64,000 bases of DNA from Hedera helix (taxonomy: Eukaryota; Streptophyta; Magnoliopsida; Apiales; Araliaceae), in contig OX359268.1 of assembly GCA_947179155.2 (NCBI GenBank), positions 315,001 through 379,000 of the forward strand, written 5' to 3'. A model generated the notes under the pieces. The model ran no database searches. It saw only the letters and a program-made list of their open reading frames with translations, and had not been told where the DNA came from. Every line of letters starts with the position of its first letter. Position 1 is the stretch's first letter. The translations under genes and the position numbers were made by a program. This document shows, piece after piece, positions 47,859-59,162 of this stretch.

Positions 47859-48592
47859 TTAATACTCCCTCCTAACGGCTATAACCTTTCCTCCAACTGC
47901 AAAACTAATTCTTCTAGGCTTCCATCTTGACAATTCCCTCTTTCTTAAAACTTCTTTGTCCCCAAGGATTAAAGTTTGGATAAACTTTATTGATTTGGCT
48001 CCACTCTTTCCCGGTAGCATCCTTTGGAATGTTGATTGAGGAAAGGACATTGCTATTGGTGTAGGTCTTACTTTTCCTTCAACAGAAGTCTGTGTTAGTA
48101 CAATTTGAATTACTTTGTTCTTACCAATCTTTTTCTTGAGTTGTGACATATGGAATACATTGTGAATTCTTGTTGCAAAGGAAAATTGCAACATATAAGT
48201 TACCTTCCCAACTCTTTTGATTATAGGGTATGACCCATAAAACTTAGCAGGCAGCTTAAGGTTTTTCCTACTCAACATATTAGGATTAATTTCAACCACT
48301 ATACTCCTAATCTCATTTCCCAGCCCATTGTCATTAACAATAACAGAGTCCAGTAATCTGGTGTGACAACTAGAGTCTTTGCATCCATATTCATCATAGT
48401 ATAACTCTGATTTATCGACATCAACAACTAAAATCTGAGATCCTTGAGGCTTTGAAATATCACTTATAGTAATTTCATTAGCCAAACGTCTTTGGACTAG
48501 AAGAGCTGCTTCATCTGATTAGAACTCTTTCATATAATCCCTTTCAAAAGTTGCTTCAAGAGTAAGATTCTTTTCAAAGGTCCAAGTATTTT
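47859..48592 (-). pseudogene. Ty3/gypsy pol C-terminus
   Basis: The 208-aa frame 48485-47859 contains the end of a gypsy integrase: LPAKFYGSYPIIKRVGKVTY, IHNVFHMSQLKKKIG, then a short tail ending LSRWKPRR. The integrase inserts the DNA copy; these blocks form its C-terminal module. The N-terminal 80 or so residues (SQILVVDVDKSELYYDEYGC) do not look like integrase and may be rearranged. The reading continues up to the copia LTR at 48593, with a stop near 48520. The catalytic core is missing. Confidence 0.7.
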
Positions 48593-50160
48593 TGTTGAAC
48601 ATTGCATGTTTGATTTGATGATAAGAATTAAGGTGATAAATGCATTCAATAGTAGAGTTGTAAAGTCCTTTGATTGTTCATGATGTACAAGGACTTAGTT
48701 AGATAAGATTAAAATTGTTATGTTGATCTTTTGGATATGAATGTATTGAGTTGTAAAGTCCTGTGTTATGTTCACGGACTTAGTTTATGAAAAGATCAAA
48801 TCTGTTAGGTTGATCTTGTGTTATATCTCTTCAGTCAGTTTGATCGTAGAATGGACTCTACGACTTCGCACAAAGAAGACTTAATGATTCAGTCTGTTCG
48901 TAGAGTGGACTCTACGATTCCGCGCCAGGAAGACTCTACGATTTGGTTCAAGCAAATGAACATACTCTACGACCAAGAAAGAAGCGATCGTAAAACGGAC
49001 TCTATGACCAACAGAGTAGCCGTAGAATAAAACTTTACGATCTCAAGGTAAATTGCCTTATCACAGAGCAATCACTGCAGCAAGAAAAATCGTAGAGTTA
49101 AACAAAAGCAAGAGACATTTAAGCAACTTTACGATCAAATCCTAAATCATCTAATGATTTTTCTCTTGTCCTAAAAGACAGAAGCAACTTCGTTGAGAAG
49201 AACAATCTACGTTAATGTGTCAAATAAACCTCTGCCAAGAGCTTAAAGTCAGAAACATTAGAGGACTGACCAAAGTGTGCTATGCAACAGAGAGAAGACT
49301 TTCAAGGTAATAAAGTCAGAAGATTGTGTCCTATCAGCCATATTTCTATGGAAGACCACATGCTTCTATAAAAGTTGGTAGAAACCTACGACTGTCATGT
49401 CTTGTCCCAAGGAAAAAGGAAACACCTTTTTGGACAATATTGGCAGGTCAATTAGTACCTCATTAGAGCATTAATGAGCTAAATGAATATAATATTCAAC
49501 AGTTCTACATTGTAAGGTAACGAATATAAATTGAAGAAAAGGGCAGATTTTAAACAGGAAGAAATCTGAAGTTCCTATATGAGAAGCCCAGATTCAATAC
49601 ACAGAAAATAGACAAGCAATACACAAGATAGAAAAACATACGCAAGAGTTGAAAAAGATCAAAAACAATAGTATCTTGCATCGCTACTAAGTTCTTCAGA
49701 AATTATGCTAAATGCAACTTAGTAGCACATCCAAATCTACACTACTCGAGAAGAGTTTTTAGTAAACTAGAGTATCCAGGTCTGTTGGACTTGTAGAGTC
49801 CTTAGTGAACTAAAGTTCCAAGACTGCTGGTCTTGAAGGAATCTTAGTGATTCGAAAATTGTAAAAGTATCCTTAGTGGATTTGCTGCTCAAGGAGCATA
49901 ACAGTTGAGTAGGAGTCTTGTGAACTCTGAACCACTAAAAAACTAGTGTCTTTCATCTTGTGTTTATTAACTGCTATATAACTGCTTGTTGAATTATTAC
50001 ATTAACATATTAAGAAGGGATAACTAAATTATATTCCGATGTGCTAAACTATTTGATTAATAATTCATTCTTTCTTAAAGCCAAATAAAGAAAAAGTTTT
50101 AAAGAATCTATTCAACCCCCCCCCCCTTGTAGATATCTTTCGTGTCATTGGGAACTAACA
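48593..50160 (+). mobile_element. 5' LTR of plus-strand copia element
   Basis: TGTTGAACATTG to GGGAACTAACA, 1568 bp. It is collinear with the minus-strand LTRs at 19995 and 37979: GTACAAGGACTTAGTTAGA, AAAGATCAAATCTGTTA, GATCGTAGAATGGACT and GATTCAGTCTGTTCGTAGAG occur in the same order. It has a C11 tract at 50116-50126. It probably interrupted the gypsy pol at 48592. Confidence 0.9.
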
Positions 50161-50162
50161 AT

Positions 50163-50174
50163 TGGTATCAGAGC
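50163..50174 (+). promoter_or_regulatory. Primer binding site, tRNA-iMet
   Basis: TGGTATCAGAGC two bases after the LTR end. Confidence 0.9.
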
Positions 50175-50215
50175 AGGTTCTTACATTTAAAGTCTTACAA
50201 GCTTGAGTAGATCTA

Positions 50216-50373
50216 ATGGCACACAACAAGAACGGATCAAAACTCGGTGGAGGTAACAAACCACCAATGTGCAATAAAGAAAAATTTGCTAACTGGAAAG
50301 TTCGTATGTAGGCTTATATGGATGCAATAGACGATGAGCTGTTCGAGACAGTACTTAATGGGCCAGTCATACT
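50216..50373 (+). pseudogene. Copia gag, N-terminal part
   Basis: Starts MAHNKNGSKLGG; then KPPMCNKEKFANWKVRM and AYMDAIDDELFETVLNGPVI, the usual start of SIRE-type gag (binding and packaging RNA). One stop at about 50311. The coding is cut at VI by the solo LTR and resumes at 55616 with PMKLA. Confidence 0.85.
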
Positions 50374-50691
50374 TATAATATCCTAAATATTTTAAAAATG
50401 ATCTGACAAGATCTGATAAAGGTTGTCAGTTTAAAAATCTAGGAACGGCTGCTCAAGTATACCTTGAGCTATCTTAAAGAATATATACAACTCAAAAATA
50501 CGATCATATACGACAGTAGGTTAAACTTTTAACCTAAACTATGTGTTATATGTTTAGTAAATCTTTTATTGAGCTTTAAATGCGTTATGTGATTTATCTA
50601 TGTATAGGATTTCGTGTTTCAATTCAAGTAATTAACCTTAACACTTATTAAAATTGAAAAGTTATTTAAAGGTTGAAACCTAAACCCTAAA

Positions 50692-50714
50692 GGTTTAACC
50701 CTAAGGGTTAAACC
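50692..50714. repeat. Telomere-like palindrome
   Basis: GGTTTAACCCT-A-AGGGTTAAACC, 11-base arms with one central base, inside a cluster of AAACCCTAAA words. Confidence 0.8.
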
Positions 50715-52769
50715 CTAAACCTTTAAAAGTTACTATTCACATATACGCGTATAATATAAAAATTATTCGGGTGAAATACGAAAATAATACGGTATAAATA
50801 CAACAAAGTCAACTACGAATAGTAAAAGTCAACTATACTACATGTATACTTGATTAAGATTAAGGTTAATTAAAATTAAGATTAACCAAATAAGTTAAAT
50901 TGGTGAATTAAGAAACTAATCAATCAATCAAGTTGCTAGCTTTAGTTGAGAATTAACCAATGTTGAGTTAGTTGTTAACTCTAGTTAGTAGATAAAGTTA
51001 AAGCCTAAGCCAAGCCAAACTTGGAGCCAAAGTATAAACCAAACTTGGAGGTAAAGTTGGAGCTAAGCCAAAGTAGAAGCCAAAGTTGGAGCCAAAGTTA
51101 AAGTCAAGCCAAACTTGGAGCCAAAGCTTGGTTGTCATTTTTACCATTTTACGCTAACTTGGAAAATCCTATAAATAGGAGTCTTCACTCTTCATAATTC
51201 TTACCAATTCACCAAGTAAATTAGAGCAACAAAGATAGAGAGATATATTGTTAGATTAATCTTGTTGATGAGTATTGAAGCCTTGCACAAATTGTTGTCA
51301 AAGCTTGCACTCCAAGAGGTAATCTCTAATTGTTATTAAGAAAATTTTCAATTCATAGAGTAAATGTGAATAGCTATAATGCTCGATTTATTTTATGTAT
51401 AGAGTAGTGAAATAAACATTATAAGTAGTTATAATGTCCATTTCATTTCAAGTATTTAGTTAAAAAGCTCAAAACACAAGCCGTTATGATGTTCGATTTT
51501 TCTTATTGTTCTTCGTATTCTTAGGTGAAAGTCATGAAATCTTACATAAGTAGGTTTATGATTTTGTTATTTTTATGTTATTAAGTGTTATTGAGTGTTA
51601 GAACATGTTATCTTAGCAAATTAATGCTTAAGGTATCATGTTTTACTAATTGGTTCAAAGAAAGTTCAATCAGTTTTTGAGCAGTCACCTTTAGGCCGAA
51701 ATCTGTGCAAATCTTTCAGGAATTTCAAACTTTGGTCTAAATATGAACTGTAGAGGCAGAAGTTAAGAACGTGTGAAATTTTGAACGACTAAAAAATATT
51801 TTAAAATGAAGAAGTTATGGCCGTTTAACCAAGCCGGGGTCTAGCAATCCAACAATCTGCCCAAATCTGAAAATTTGGCTTAAAAATGAGTTTTTGAGTT
51901 AGCCAAATTTCCAAATAATTCCACCTATTAAAATAGTTTAGTTTAGTTATTCTAAGACTTATTCAAAAGAAAATTTTGATAAACTAACATTTGAGGACCC
52001 GTAACCATTTTTGTAGGCGTTTAATGATTTCCCGAGAAACCCTAAAATAGTTTCAAGGTAAGTCTTCTAACTCTTGTTATATGTTACTTGTGTAGTATTG
52101 TTAAAATGATAAATGAGATGTGAAATGTCATATCGATATGTGATAGATATTATGTGAAGTCTTTAACTGATGTTTGCAACCCTTCTAATTGTTATATGTT
52201 ATGTTTAAGAGTTATGAATACAATTTATACACTTTATATGTCAATGCGATATAAATTGTTGGAATGTGATTTATATGTGATATTAAATGGAGAATTATGT
52301 TCAGTCAAGGCATGTTAAAGTTTATATAAAAGCATAAACTGCGTATGTGCTATATGTTAGACTTGCTCATTCTTGCGAATAAAACCTTATTTGCAGATTA
52401 AAGATGAACGTTAAGAAGATCATGAATGTAAAGATGAAGAGTAGATTAGGTTTTCATGTTTATTAATTGTATTTGTATAAGTCATAATGACTGTTGTAAT
52501 ACCTATAAACAAACATGTAACCAAATATTAAATGAATGATATAAATTATTGTCATCAGAATGTTGTTATGTCTTTAAATTTGATATAATGTAGAATTGTT
52601 AAACATTAAAACAATGTTGATAATGATCTATTTATCTGAATGAGCATCGATAAATAACTTGTGAGTGTTGTACATCCGCGACAGGACTAAGCGATGTTGA
52701 CTGGTCAAATCCATCGTTAAGATTCCTCGGACCCAGGTATAACTCGTTATTACTATTCTGAATGTCAGA

Positions 52770-55089
52770 TGTCGACGCCGGGATTTTCGTTCGTCTCGTT
52801 TTTTATTTATTAAAAAATGTCCCTTTCCAATTTTAGCCTTTTGAATTAAATGTGATTTTGAAAAGGGTCGGCTTAGTGTCGACGGGTTTTGAAAGATCGA
52901 TTTTTTATGAGCCAATTGACCAGAGTCGCCAGTTGGTATATTTGAAATGGATGTACCAACTCATCCGAATTTGTTTTCGTAATCGCTGGCTCATATGTGA
53001 CTCCGATTAATTGGTCCGCAAACCGAGATTCATAGAGTTCGGGGGCTTGCTTAAGCGAGGGGAAGGTGTTAGGCACCCCCCGACTTCCGTGAAACACGGT
53101 TACCGCAATCTTGATATTTTCCTATCCTTTTTAAATCCTAAAATGTGTGGTTTGCGTGTGTGTGCGTGCGTGCCTAGATGAATGTTTGTGGTGCGTTTTG
53201 CATAAAAGTTCGCTTTTATTTTTATATGGCAAAAGTGTTATCTGGAAAGTGTTTTGGACGTTCTTTGACCCAAATGACGAGGCTTCGCTTTTTATAAGAA
53301 AGATTGATTTTAATTTCGAAAGCGTTGAGGGTTTTTTATTTAGATGTCATTTTAGAAAACAATAGTTTTAAACTTTTGTCAAATAGGAATCGAGACTATA
53401 CATTGCCTTCTAACAGTTAATATAAATAAATCGAGGGCAACTTCTAGAACTCTTTAACCCTATGCACAAAGTTTAATGAAAACATTTATTTATTTGCAAA
53501 ATCGTTTTTTGTGACGTTTTAAAACCAACTAAAGCCTATTCATCAATTATGGATTAAAGTTTACCAAAACACTTAACCTTTAAACCTCGTGAATCTAATA
53601 TCCTAAATTTGCTTGATTTTATAAAATCTTCATTATTTGCCTTATTTTGAAAACCATTTTTTCGTGTCGTAAATTAAAACATACATCCCACAACGTGTCG
53701 GGGTTATCTACGGGCATGTAAGCCATCCAGACAACCCCAAACACCCACAATCACATATTTTTATTTATCACGGGGCCTTAACCCGATCACGATTGATATC
53801 GCGTTAAGGCCCGATATTACAAATACATCGCCATGGACCCTATGCCACGATTACATACACCCAAAACGTCCATCATCGGGGTTCGATCACGAGGATCTCC
53901 CCCCTAGGCTCACAATCATCCCATCACAACACAACCAATACTAAACAAATCTAACAAGATCTAGACATTGGCTATCACATTATATAACCCAAATATCGCC
54001 CAAATCAACATTACACATTACTTATCACCATAACGAACGAACAAATCACCGTACGGATGTCATCGGGGTGTTAGGAGGAGTTACTTTCCGATGGAAACCT
54101 CACTAACAACCCCTAATCCACGGATCGTTACCAATATATCACAATAAACTAAATCAAATAAACCCAAATCACAACATTACACTAATAATAACACAAAAAG
54201 AAACCCAAGAACACACTCCTCTTTCACCTTGCAACAATCCAAATGAAGCTTTATATTCCACGAAGTGAGCCTAACCACAAGAGTATACAACTATCTAGCA
54301 AAATAACATGAAAATCTACTTCATACAAGCCAAACCCGAGCTATTCTCTCTCTCCCTCGCGTCTTTCTCTCTCTCTTTTTCTTTTTTTTTCTTCTCTTTT
54401 TTCTTCTCGGGTGGAAAATGGCCGCATATAGGCTTCAGCAGGCAGCCGCAGATGCATCTGCGGCTGGCCGCAGATGCATCTGCGGCTGCCTGCTGTGGCC
54501 GCCTGGCCGCCGCCTCGGCTGCCGTGTGCCGTTCTCGAGCCTCGTGCCTGTCACTTCTGTCGGTGGCAGCGGTTGCATTCGCGGCCGTCCGGCTTGCTTT
54601 TTTTGATTTTCGTGCCACGCGGTCTTAATTCGCCAATTTCCGCGGTATTATTTTGTAAGGCTGTATTTTTGCAGTCCGGAAATCCCTGGAAAACGTGCCA
54701 TATTGTTCTGGGAGGCCAGTTCGGAGGGCCGCGACTTGATATGGAATTTGATAATTATGCTTGGCTTCCAGGGGGCGCTGCCCCCTTTCCACCCCCGCCA
54801 GCTCACCGGCGAGCTGGGCAGCCGCTCGCTCACCGGGGAGCGAGACCCCCGAACATTGTAAGCGGAGTGGCCATCAGTCGTCTTTTGTGGTTGGCTCAGG
54901 CTTTTCTGGATCCATTGTTCGCCCTGCCTCAAGTGATCGGATTCTCGTTGTCCGTGGCGGCGGCTTTGATCGTAAATCGCTGGGGTGGCTTGGTGTTGGG
55001 GTCCACCTTTCTTTCCGCATGTCAGGTCAAATGACGCTTTTGCCCTCCTGCCAGGATTAGTAGAGAAGTGCAAAATTTGGGTGTCTACA
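52770..55089 (+). mobile_element. Solo LTR of a Tat/Ogre-type gypsy element
   Basis: TGTCGACGCCGGG to TTGGGTGTCTACA, 2320 bp, with a perfect TCAGA duplication (52765-52769 and 55090-55094). It carries the block GAGTCGCCA..., GGGGAAGGTGTTAGGCACCC (about 52923-53078) that I recognise from Tat/Ogre-type LTRs. The 3' 700 bp is GC-rich. Positions 54542-55089 are the same, base for base as far as read, as 58400-58947. LTR:LTR recombination is the usual origin of a solo LTR. Confidence 0.9.
54436..54495. repeat. 60-bp near-perfect palindrome
   Basis: 27-base arms around a 6-base centre. Each arm holds the self-complementary 18-mer CCGCAGATGCATCTGCGG. The same 18-mer recurs in the internal region at 60270-60310. 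Confidence 0.9.
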
Positions 55090-55615
55090 TCAGATAAATA
55101 GGATTATTGATATGAAGAGATATCACTATAAACAAATGTGTTTCGAGTGAGGGTTTTAACTAGCTGGGTAATGTTCTGTACGGAAAGAGAATTTTGCACT
55201 AGACAAAGATACAACCATTTGTCATGGATAAAGATGCAAACATTTATCACGGATGAAGATACAAACATTCACCACGAGATTCTCTGTTCCTAAGAGTCAT
55301 CCTAATGATTTAATGCCGTGAATATTGGAACATGTAAAGTTATAGAATATTTAAATCTTAAAGTTAAAATGGGACCGTTATATATGGTGTTATCCATTTA
55401 TACGGATGAACTACAAGTTGATACTTGTATAAATAATGAAACCGATATCAAATTAAGATCCAAGAACAAAGTAAGAGAAAATTTTAATGTATAGTATAAA
55501 ATAAGACTAATTTAAACAAAATGATTATGTGATCATTGGTTAAGTCGATAGATGTTTAGAGTTTAACGCACAAGGTCCGCTGCAGCTAGAGTGCGGGGAT
55601 TTTGGGGGCGTTACA

Positions 55616-56452
55616 ATACCAATGAAGCTTGCATTAACAATTGAAGATCCAAACAAGCTAGTAGCAAAGAAAAGAGAAGAATTGACAGACAACGAAAAGA
55701 ATGATGTTCAAAGAGACAAAAAGGCCAAAAACATCCTATTCCAATCTCTAGATGATGAGTTGTTTAAAAATGTTGTCAACTGCAAAACAGCTCAAGAAGT
55801 CTGACAGACTCTGTTGATCATGCACGAAGGAACAGAAGAAGTTAGAGAAAATAAGTAATCATTACTTATTGAACAATATGAAATGTTCACCCACATATTA
55901 GGGGAGAACATTACAAACACCTATGAGAGATTTAACTTGCTGCTAAACTCTCTCAGATCATTTGGAAAAGTCTACCCGAATAGAGATCTCATCATCAAAT
56001 TCATGAGATCTTTGCCAAGCAAATGAGATGCCAAAACCACAGTCATCTGGGAGTCAAATAACCTGCATGAGATGACTGTACAACAGCTCTATAGAAATTT
56101 TCTTACCTACGAGATGGAGCTAAATCAAAGGGCAGAGACTCCATCTGAGGAAAGAAAGAAGGAGAAGAACATTGCTCTTAAAGCCTCAACTTCAGTTCAC
56201 CGAAGCAATTTTATGGTTGATTCTGACTCTGATTAAGATGAATCAGATGATGATGAAGGAGCTACCATGCTGGTCAAACAATTTAAAAGATTCATCAATA
56301 GGAACAAACCACAGAAGTTCAGAAGCAGCAGCAGTAAAGAACAAACAAATGACCTTTGCTACAATTGCAAAAAGCCAGGTCATTTCATTGCTAAGTACCC
56401 AAAACCCTTGAGAGAAGAGCTGAGGAAGGATAAAGCAAAAGCAACTCCATAA
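55616..56452 (+). pseudogene. Copia gag, main part
   Basis: Continues the gag from 50373: PMKLALTIEDPNKLVAKKRE, then AKNILFQSLDDELF and MHEGTEEVRENK, a copia gag core, to the zinc knuckle at 56357-56398. The knuckle reads C-YN-C-KKPG-H-FIAK-Y: the last Cys codon is TAC instead of TGC, so zinc binding would be lost. Stops lie near 55802, 55857, 56024 and 56236. Confidence 0.85.
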
Positions 56453-57600
56453 AAAGAATTCAAAAGCTTCCACAAGCAAAAGAAGAAAGACAAAAGCTTC
56501 ATAACTGAAGGCTCCTGGAGTGACTCAGGAGAGGAACTAAACTCTGAGTCAAGTGACGATGAAGAGCCACAGAAGGTCAACCTATGTTTAATGGTAAACG
56601 AAGAAGGAAGCAACAAAAAGGAATTCAACATAAATGAGGTATTTTATTTTTACTCTCCTGAATTAAATATTGATGATCTCAGAGAAGGCATGCATGACTT
56701 AATGGTAGAATTACACAAATATATAAAAATGTTTAGAAGGCTATCTAAAGAGTACTCTCATCTAAAAGAGAAAAAAAAGAAAATAAGTATAAAATTAGAA
56801 GCCGCACTTCAAACTGCAAAACTTTATTCTAGTCTTGAGACTGAGAATGAAAATTTGACAAAGATAAATGAATTGAGCACTCAGAAAGAGTCTTCACTAG
56901 TTTCCAAGATTCAGGAACTAGAAAAGACAATTTTTATGTGGAACAAATCTGGTTTGTCTATGGACACCCTGATCTCAAGTTAAAGAGATGTGGCTGATAG
57001 ATCAGTATTAGGTTTTAAGAATTCCTTCTCAGAACCTAATATGAAGAAATCTATAGAAGTAAATGAAGACAACTCCTTTCATCTTAATAAAGGAATTATG
57101 TTCATCAAATCCTCAAAATCAATCTCTTTTAGCTATCCACACTCTGCTAATGCTGCTATCATATTAAACAATAAAATTCGCACTGGTCTAGGATTCAGAA
57201 AATTAAAAAATAAGTTAACACCTATAACTGAACCTCAAAGGATCATAAAGTCGAGCAAAACTTACTCTACAAACCATTCATATAGAAATCATATAGTTTA
57301 CTCTTAGTCTACGAAACATGAGAATCGTAGAGTAGTATAGAAGCAGAATGTAGATCAGCTAAACAGAAGGACTATGAGCAATTATGATTCACATAGGTCC
57401 TGGACAAATAGGAATTCACAAATATACACACATCATTGTCAACATCATATCAATCATAGTTACCGTCATAAAAATGATAAATATTTATCAGGTTATCATT
57501 ATCATAAACTACAAAGATCTAAAATTAAACAGATTTGGGTCCCAAAAGGTACTAACAAAATAGGACCTAAGCAAATGTGGGTACCAAAATGAAGATTGAT
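56453..57600 (+). pseudogene. Gag-to-protease linker with coiled coil
   Basis: A Ser/Glu-rich start (GSWSDSGEELNSESSDDEE), then a predicted coiled coil at 56690-56960 (repeated Leu/Lys/Glu heptads, LETENENLTKINELSTQKES). Then a His/Asn/Lys-rich part ending with the WVPKGTNKIGPKQMWVPK repeat before the protease. This order is known in SIRE-type copia. Stops at 56452, 56981 and 57305. Confidence 0.7.
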
Positions 57601-57605
57601 TTGTT

Positions 57606-58400
57606 ATGCAGGTGAAGAGATCCATCTGGTACCTTGACAGTGGATGCTCAAGACACATGACAAGAGACAAGGCTCTTCTGACATATTACAAGAAAAAGGA
57701 TGGACCTTCAGTCATATTTGAAGACAACAATTCGGGCAAAACTAGAGTATATGGCTCAACTGGAAATGGTGCAATATCATTCAGTAAAGTTGCTTATGTT
57801 GAAGGACTAAAGCATAACATGTTAAGCATCAGTCAACTATATGACAAAGGGTATCAAGTCACTTTCCTCAATAACCAATGTCAAATCAGAGATTTGAAGA
57901 CTAACTCTCTAAAGCTAGTAGGAGTTCGAGAAGGAAATATCTACGTGGTCAACCTTGCCAAATTAAGTTCAGATGCGACAGTCTATTTCCTTGCTAAAGC
58001 CTCTGAAGATATGTGCTGGCTCTGACACAAGAGATTATCTCATCTTAACTTCAAGAGTATGTCAAAGCTTACATCTAAAGACCTAGTAAGAGGATTGCTA
58101 AAGCTTAATTTCGTCAAGGAAAAATCCTGCAAAGCATGTCAGTTTGGAAAGCAAATAAAGACCTCCTTCCAGAGCAAGACAGTCAACTCAAATGATAGAG
58201 CCCTTCAATTACTACACATGAATTTATTCGGGCCTATCCTAACTGCAAGCCTTGGAGAAAAGAGATACTCTCTAATGGTAGTAGATGACTACACCAGATA
58301 CACATGAGTATCCTTTCTAACCTCTAAAGATGAAACTATTTCACATTTTATCAAGCTCTTCAAACTGATCATGAATGAAAAGGGTGAGAAGATCTTAATT
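57606..58400 (+). pseudogene. Copia protease and integrase N-terminus
   Basis: Protease active-site motif WYLDSGCSRHMT (57627-57662), then NMLSISQLYDKGYQVTF. The pre-integrase zinc region spans about 58027-58165 (HKRLSHLNFKSMSKL, ending CKACQFGKQ). The integrase core starts MVVDDYTRYT; the next codon is TGA where Trp is expected (58305). A stop at 58023 also breaks the frame. Coding ends at the LTR junction near 58400, before the second catalytic Asp. Confidence 0.9.
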
Positions 58401-58947
58401 CGTGCCTGTCACTTCTGTCGGTGGCAGCGGTTGCATTCGCGGCCGTCCGGCTTGCTTTTTTTGATTTTCGTGCCACGCGGTCTTAATTCGCCAATTTCCG
58501 CGGTATTATTTTGTAAGGCTGTATTTTTGCAGTCCGGAAATCCCTGGAAAACGTGCCATATTGTTCTGGGAGGCCAGTTCGGAGGGCCGCGACTTGATAT
58601 GGAATTTGATAATTATGCTTGGCTTCCAGGGGGCGCTGCCCCCTTTCCACCCCCGCCAGCTCACCGGCGAGCTGGGCAGCCGCTCGCTCACCGGGGAGCG
58701 AGACCCCCGAACATTGTAAGCGGAGTGGCCATCAGTCGTCTTTTGTGGTTGGCTCAGGCTTTTCTGGATCCATTGTTCGCCCTGCCTCAAGTGATCGGAT
58801 TCTCGTTGTCCGTGGCGGCGGCTTTGATCGTAAATCGCTGGGGTGGCTTGGTGTTGGGGTCCACCTTTCTTTCCGCATGTCAGGTCAAATGACGCTTTTG
58901 CCCTCCTGCCAGGATTAGTAGAGAAGTGCAAAATTTGGGTGTCTACA
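58400..58947 (+). mobile_element. 3' part of a Tat/Ogre-type 5' LTR
   Basis: 548 bp with no visible difference from 54542-55089 of the solo LTR, ending TTGGGTGTCTACA. The first 1.77 kb of the LTR is missing and the join is directly to copia integrase sequence. Followed by GCTGCCCCTCTTTATCATG, the start of the internal region. Confidence 0.9.
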
Positions 58948-59162
58948 GCTGCCCCTCTTTATCATGTCTATGGAATGAAATATGAAATGGACATGATAAA
59001 GAAGTAGGCACCCGATGCATGAAAATGCCAAATATATATTTAACGATGCCGCACATGCGTTCAGATGATGCGATGTCACATTCAATATGTTCATGTAGAG
59101 GTTATTTTCAAAGTTACGAATGAACATTGCCCGGGTCTCGTCTCCGGCGGTCGTTATGAAGA
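58948..59162 (+). other. Start of the internal leader
   Basis: CAGCTGCCCCTCTTTATCATGT follows the LTR. The usual tRNA primer sites are not recognised here. CATGATAAAG near 58991 mirrors CTTTATCATG near 58957, an inverted pair that could fold near the expected priming site. No ORF. Confidence 0.5.

Larger units (their letters stand above)
50374..55615 (+). mobile_element. Solo Ty3/gypsy LTR (del/Tekay-like) with nested insertion
   Basis: Starts TATAATATCC (TG mutated to TA) and ends GGGGGCGTTACA. Flanked by ATACT (50369-50373) and ATACC (55616-55620), a target duplication with one change; removing the insert and one copy restores the gag reading. Without the nested LTR it is about 2.9 kb. It contains clustered telomere-like CCCTAAA words (about 50680-50725) and a repeated AAGCCAAACTTGGAGCCAAA stretch (51005-51130). 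No internal region, hence solo. Confidence 0.85.
48593..58400 (+). mobile_element. SIRE-like Ty1/copia element, 3' truncated
   Basis: 5' LTR, primer site, gag, protease and the start of integrase, then an abrupt join to a Tat/Ogre LTR piece at about 58400. RT, RNase H and 3' LTR are absent from the window. A nested solo LTR (50374-55615) splits its gag. Same LTR family as the minus-strand element at 19995-40111. Confidence 0.85.

Noticed and set aside
54316..55073. Open frames of 99-186 aa on both strands
   Set aside because: They lie in the GC-rich part of an LTR and are repeated exactly at 58371-58931 because the LTR is; no protein family is recognised.
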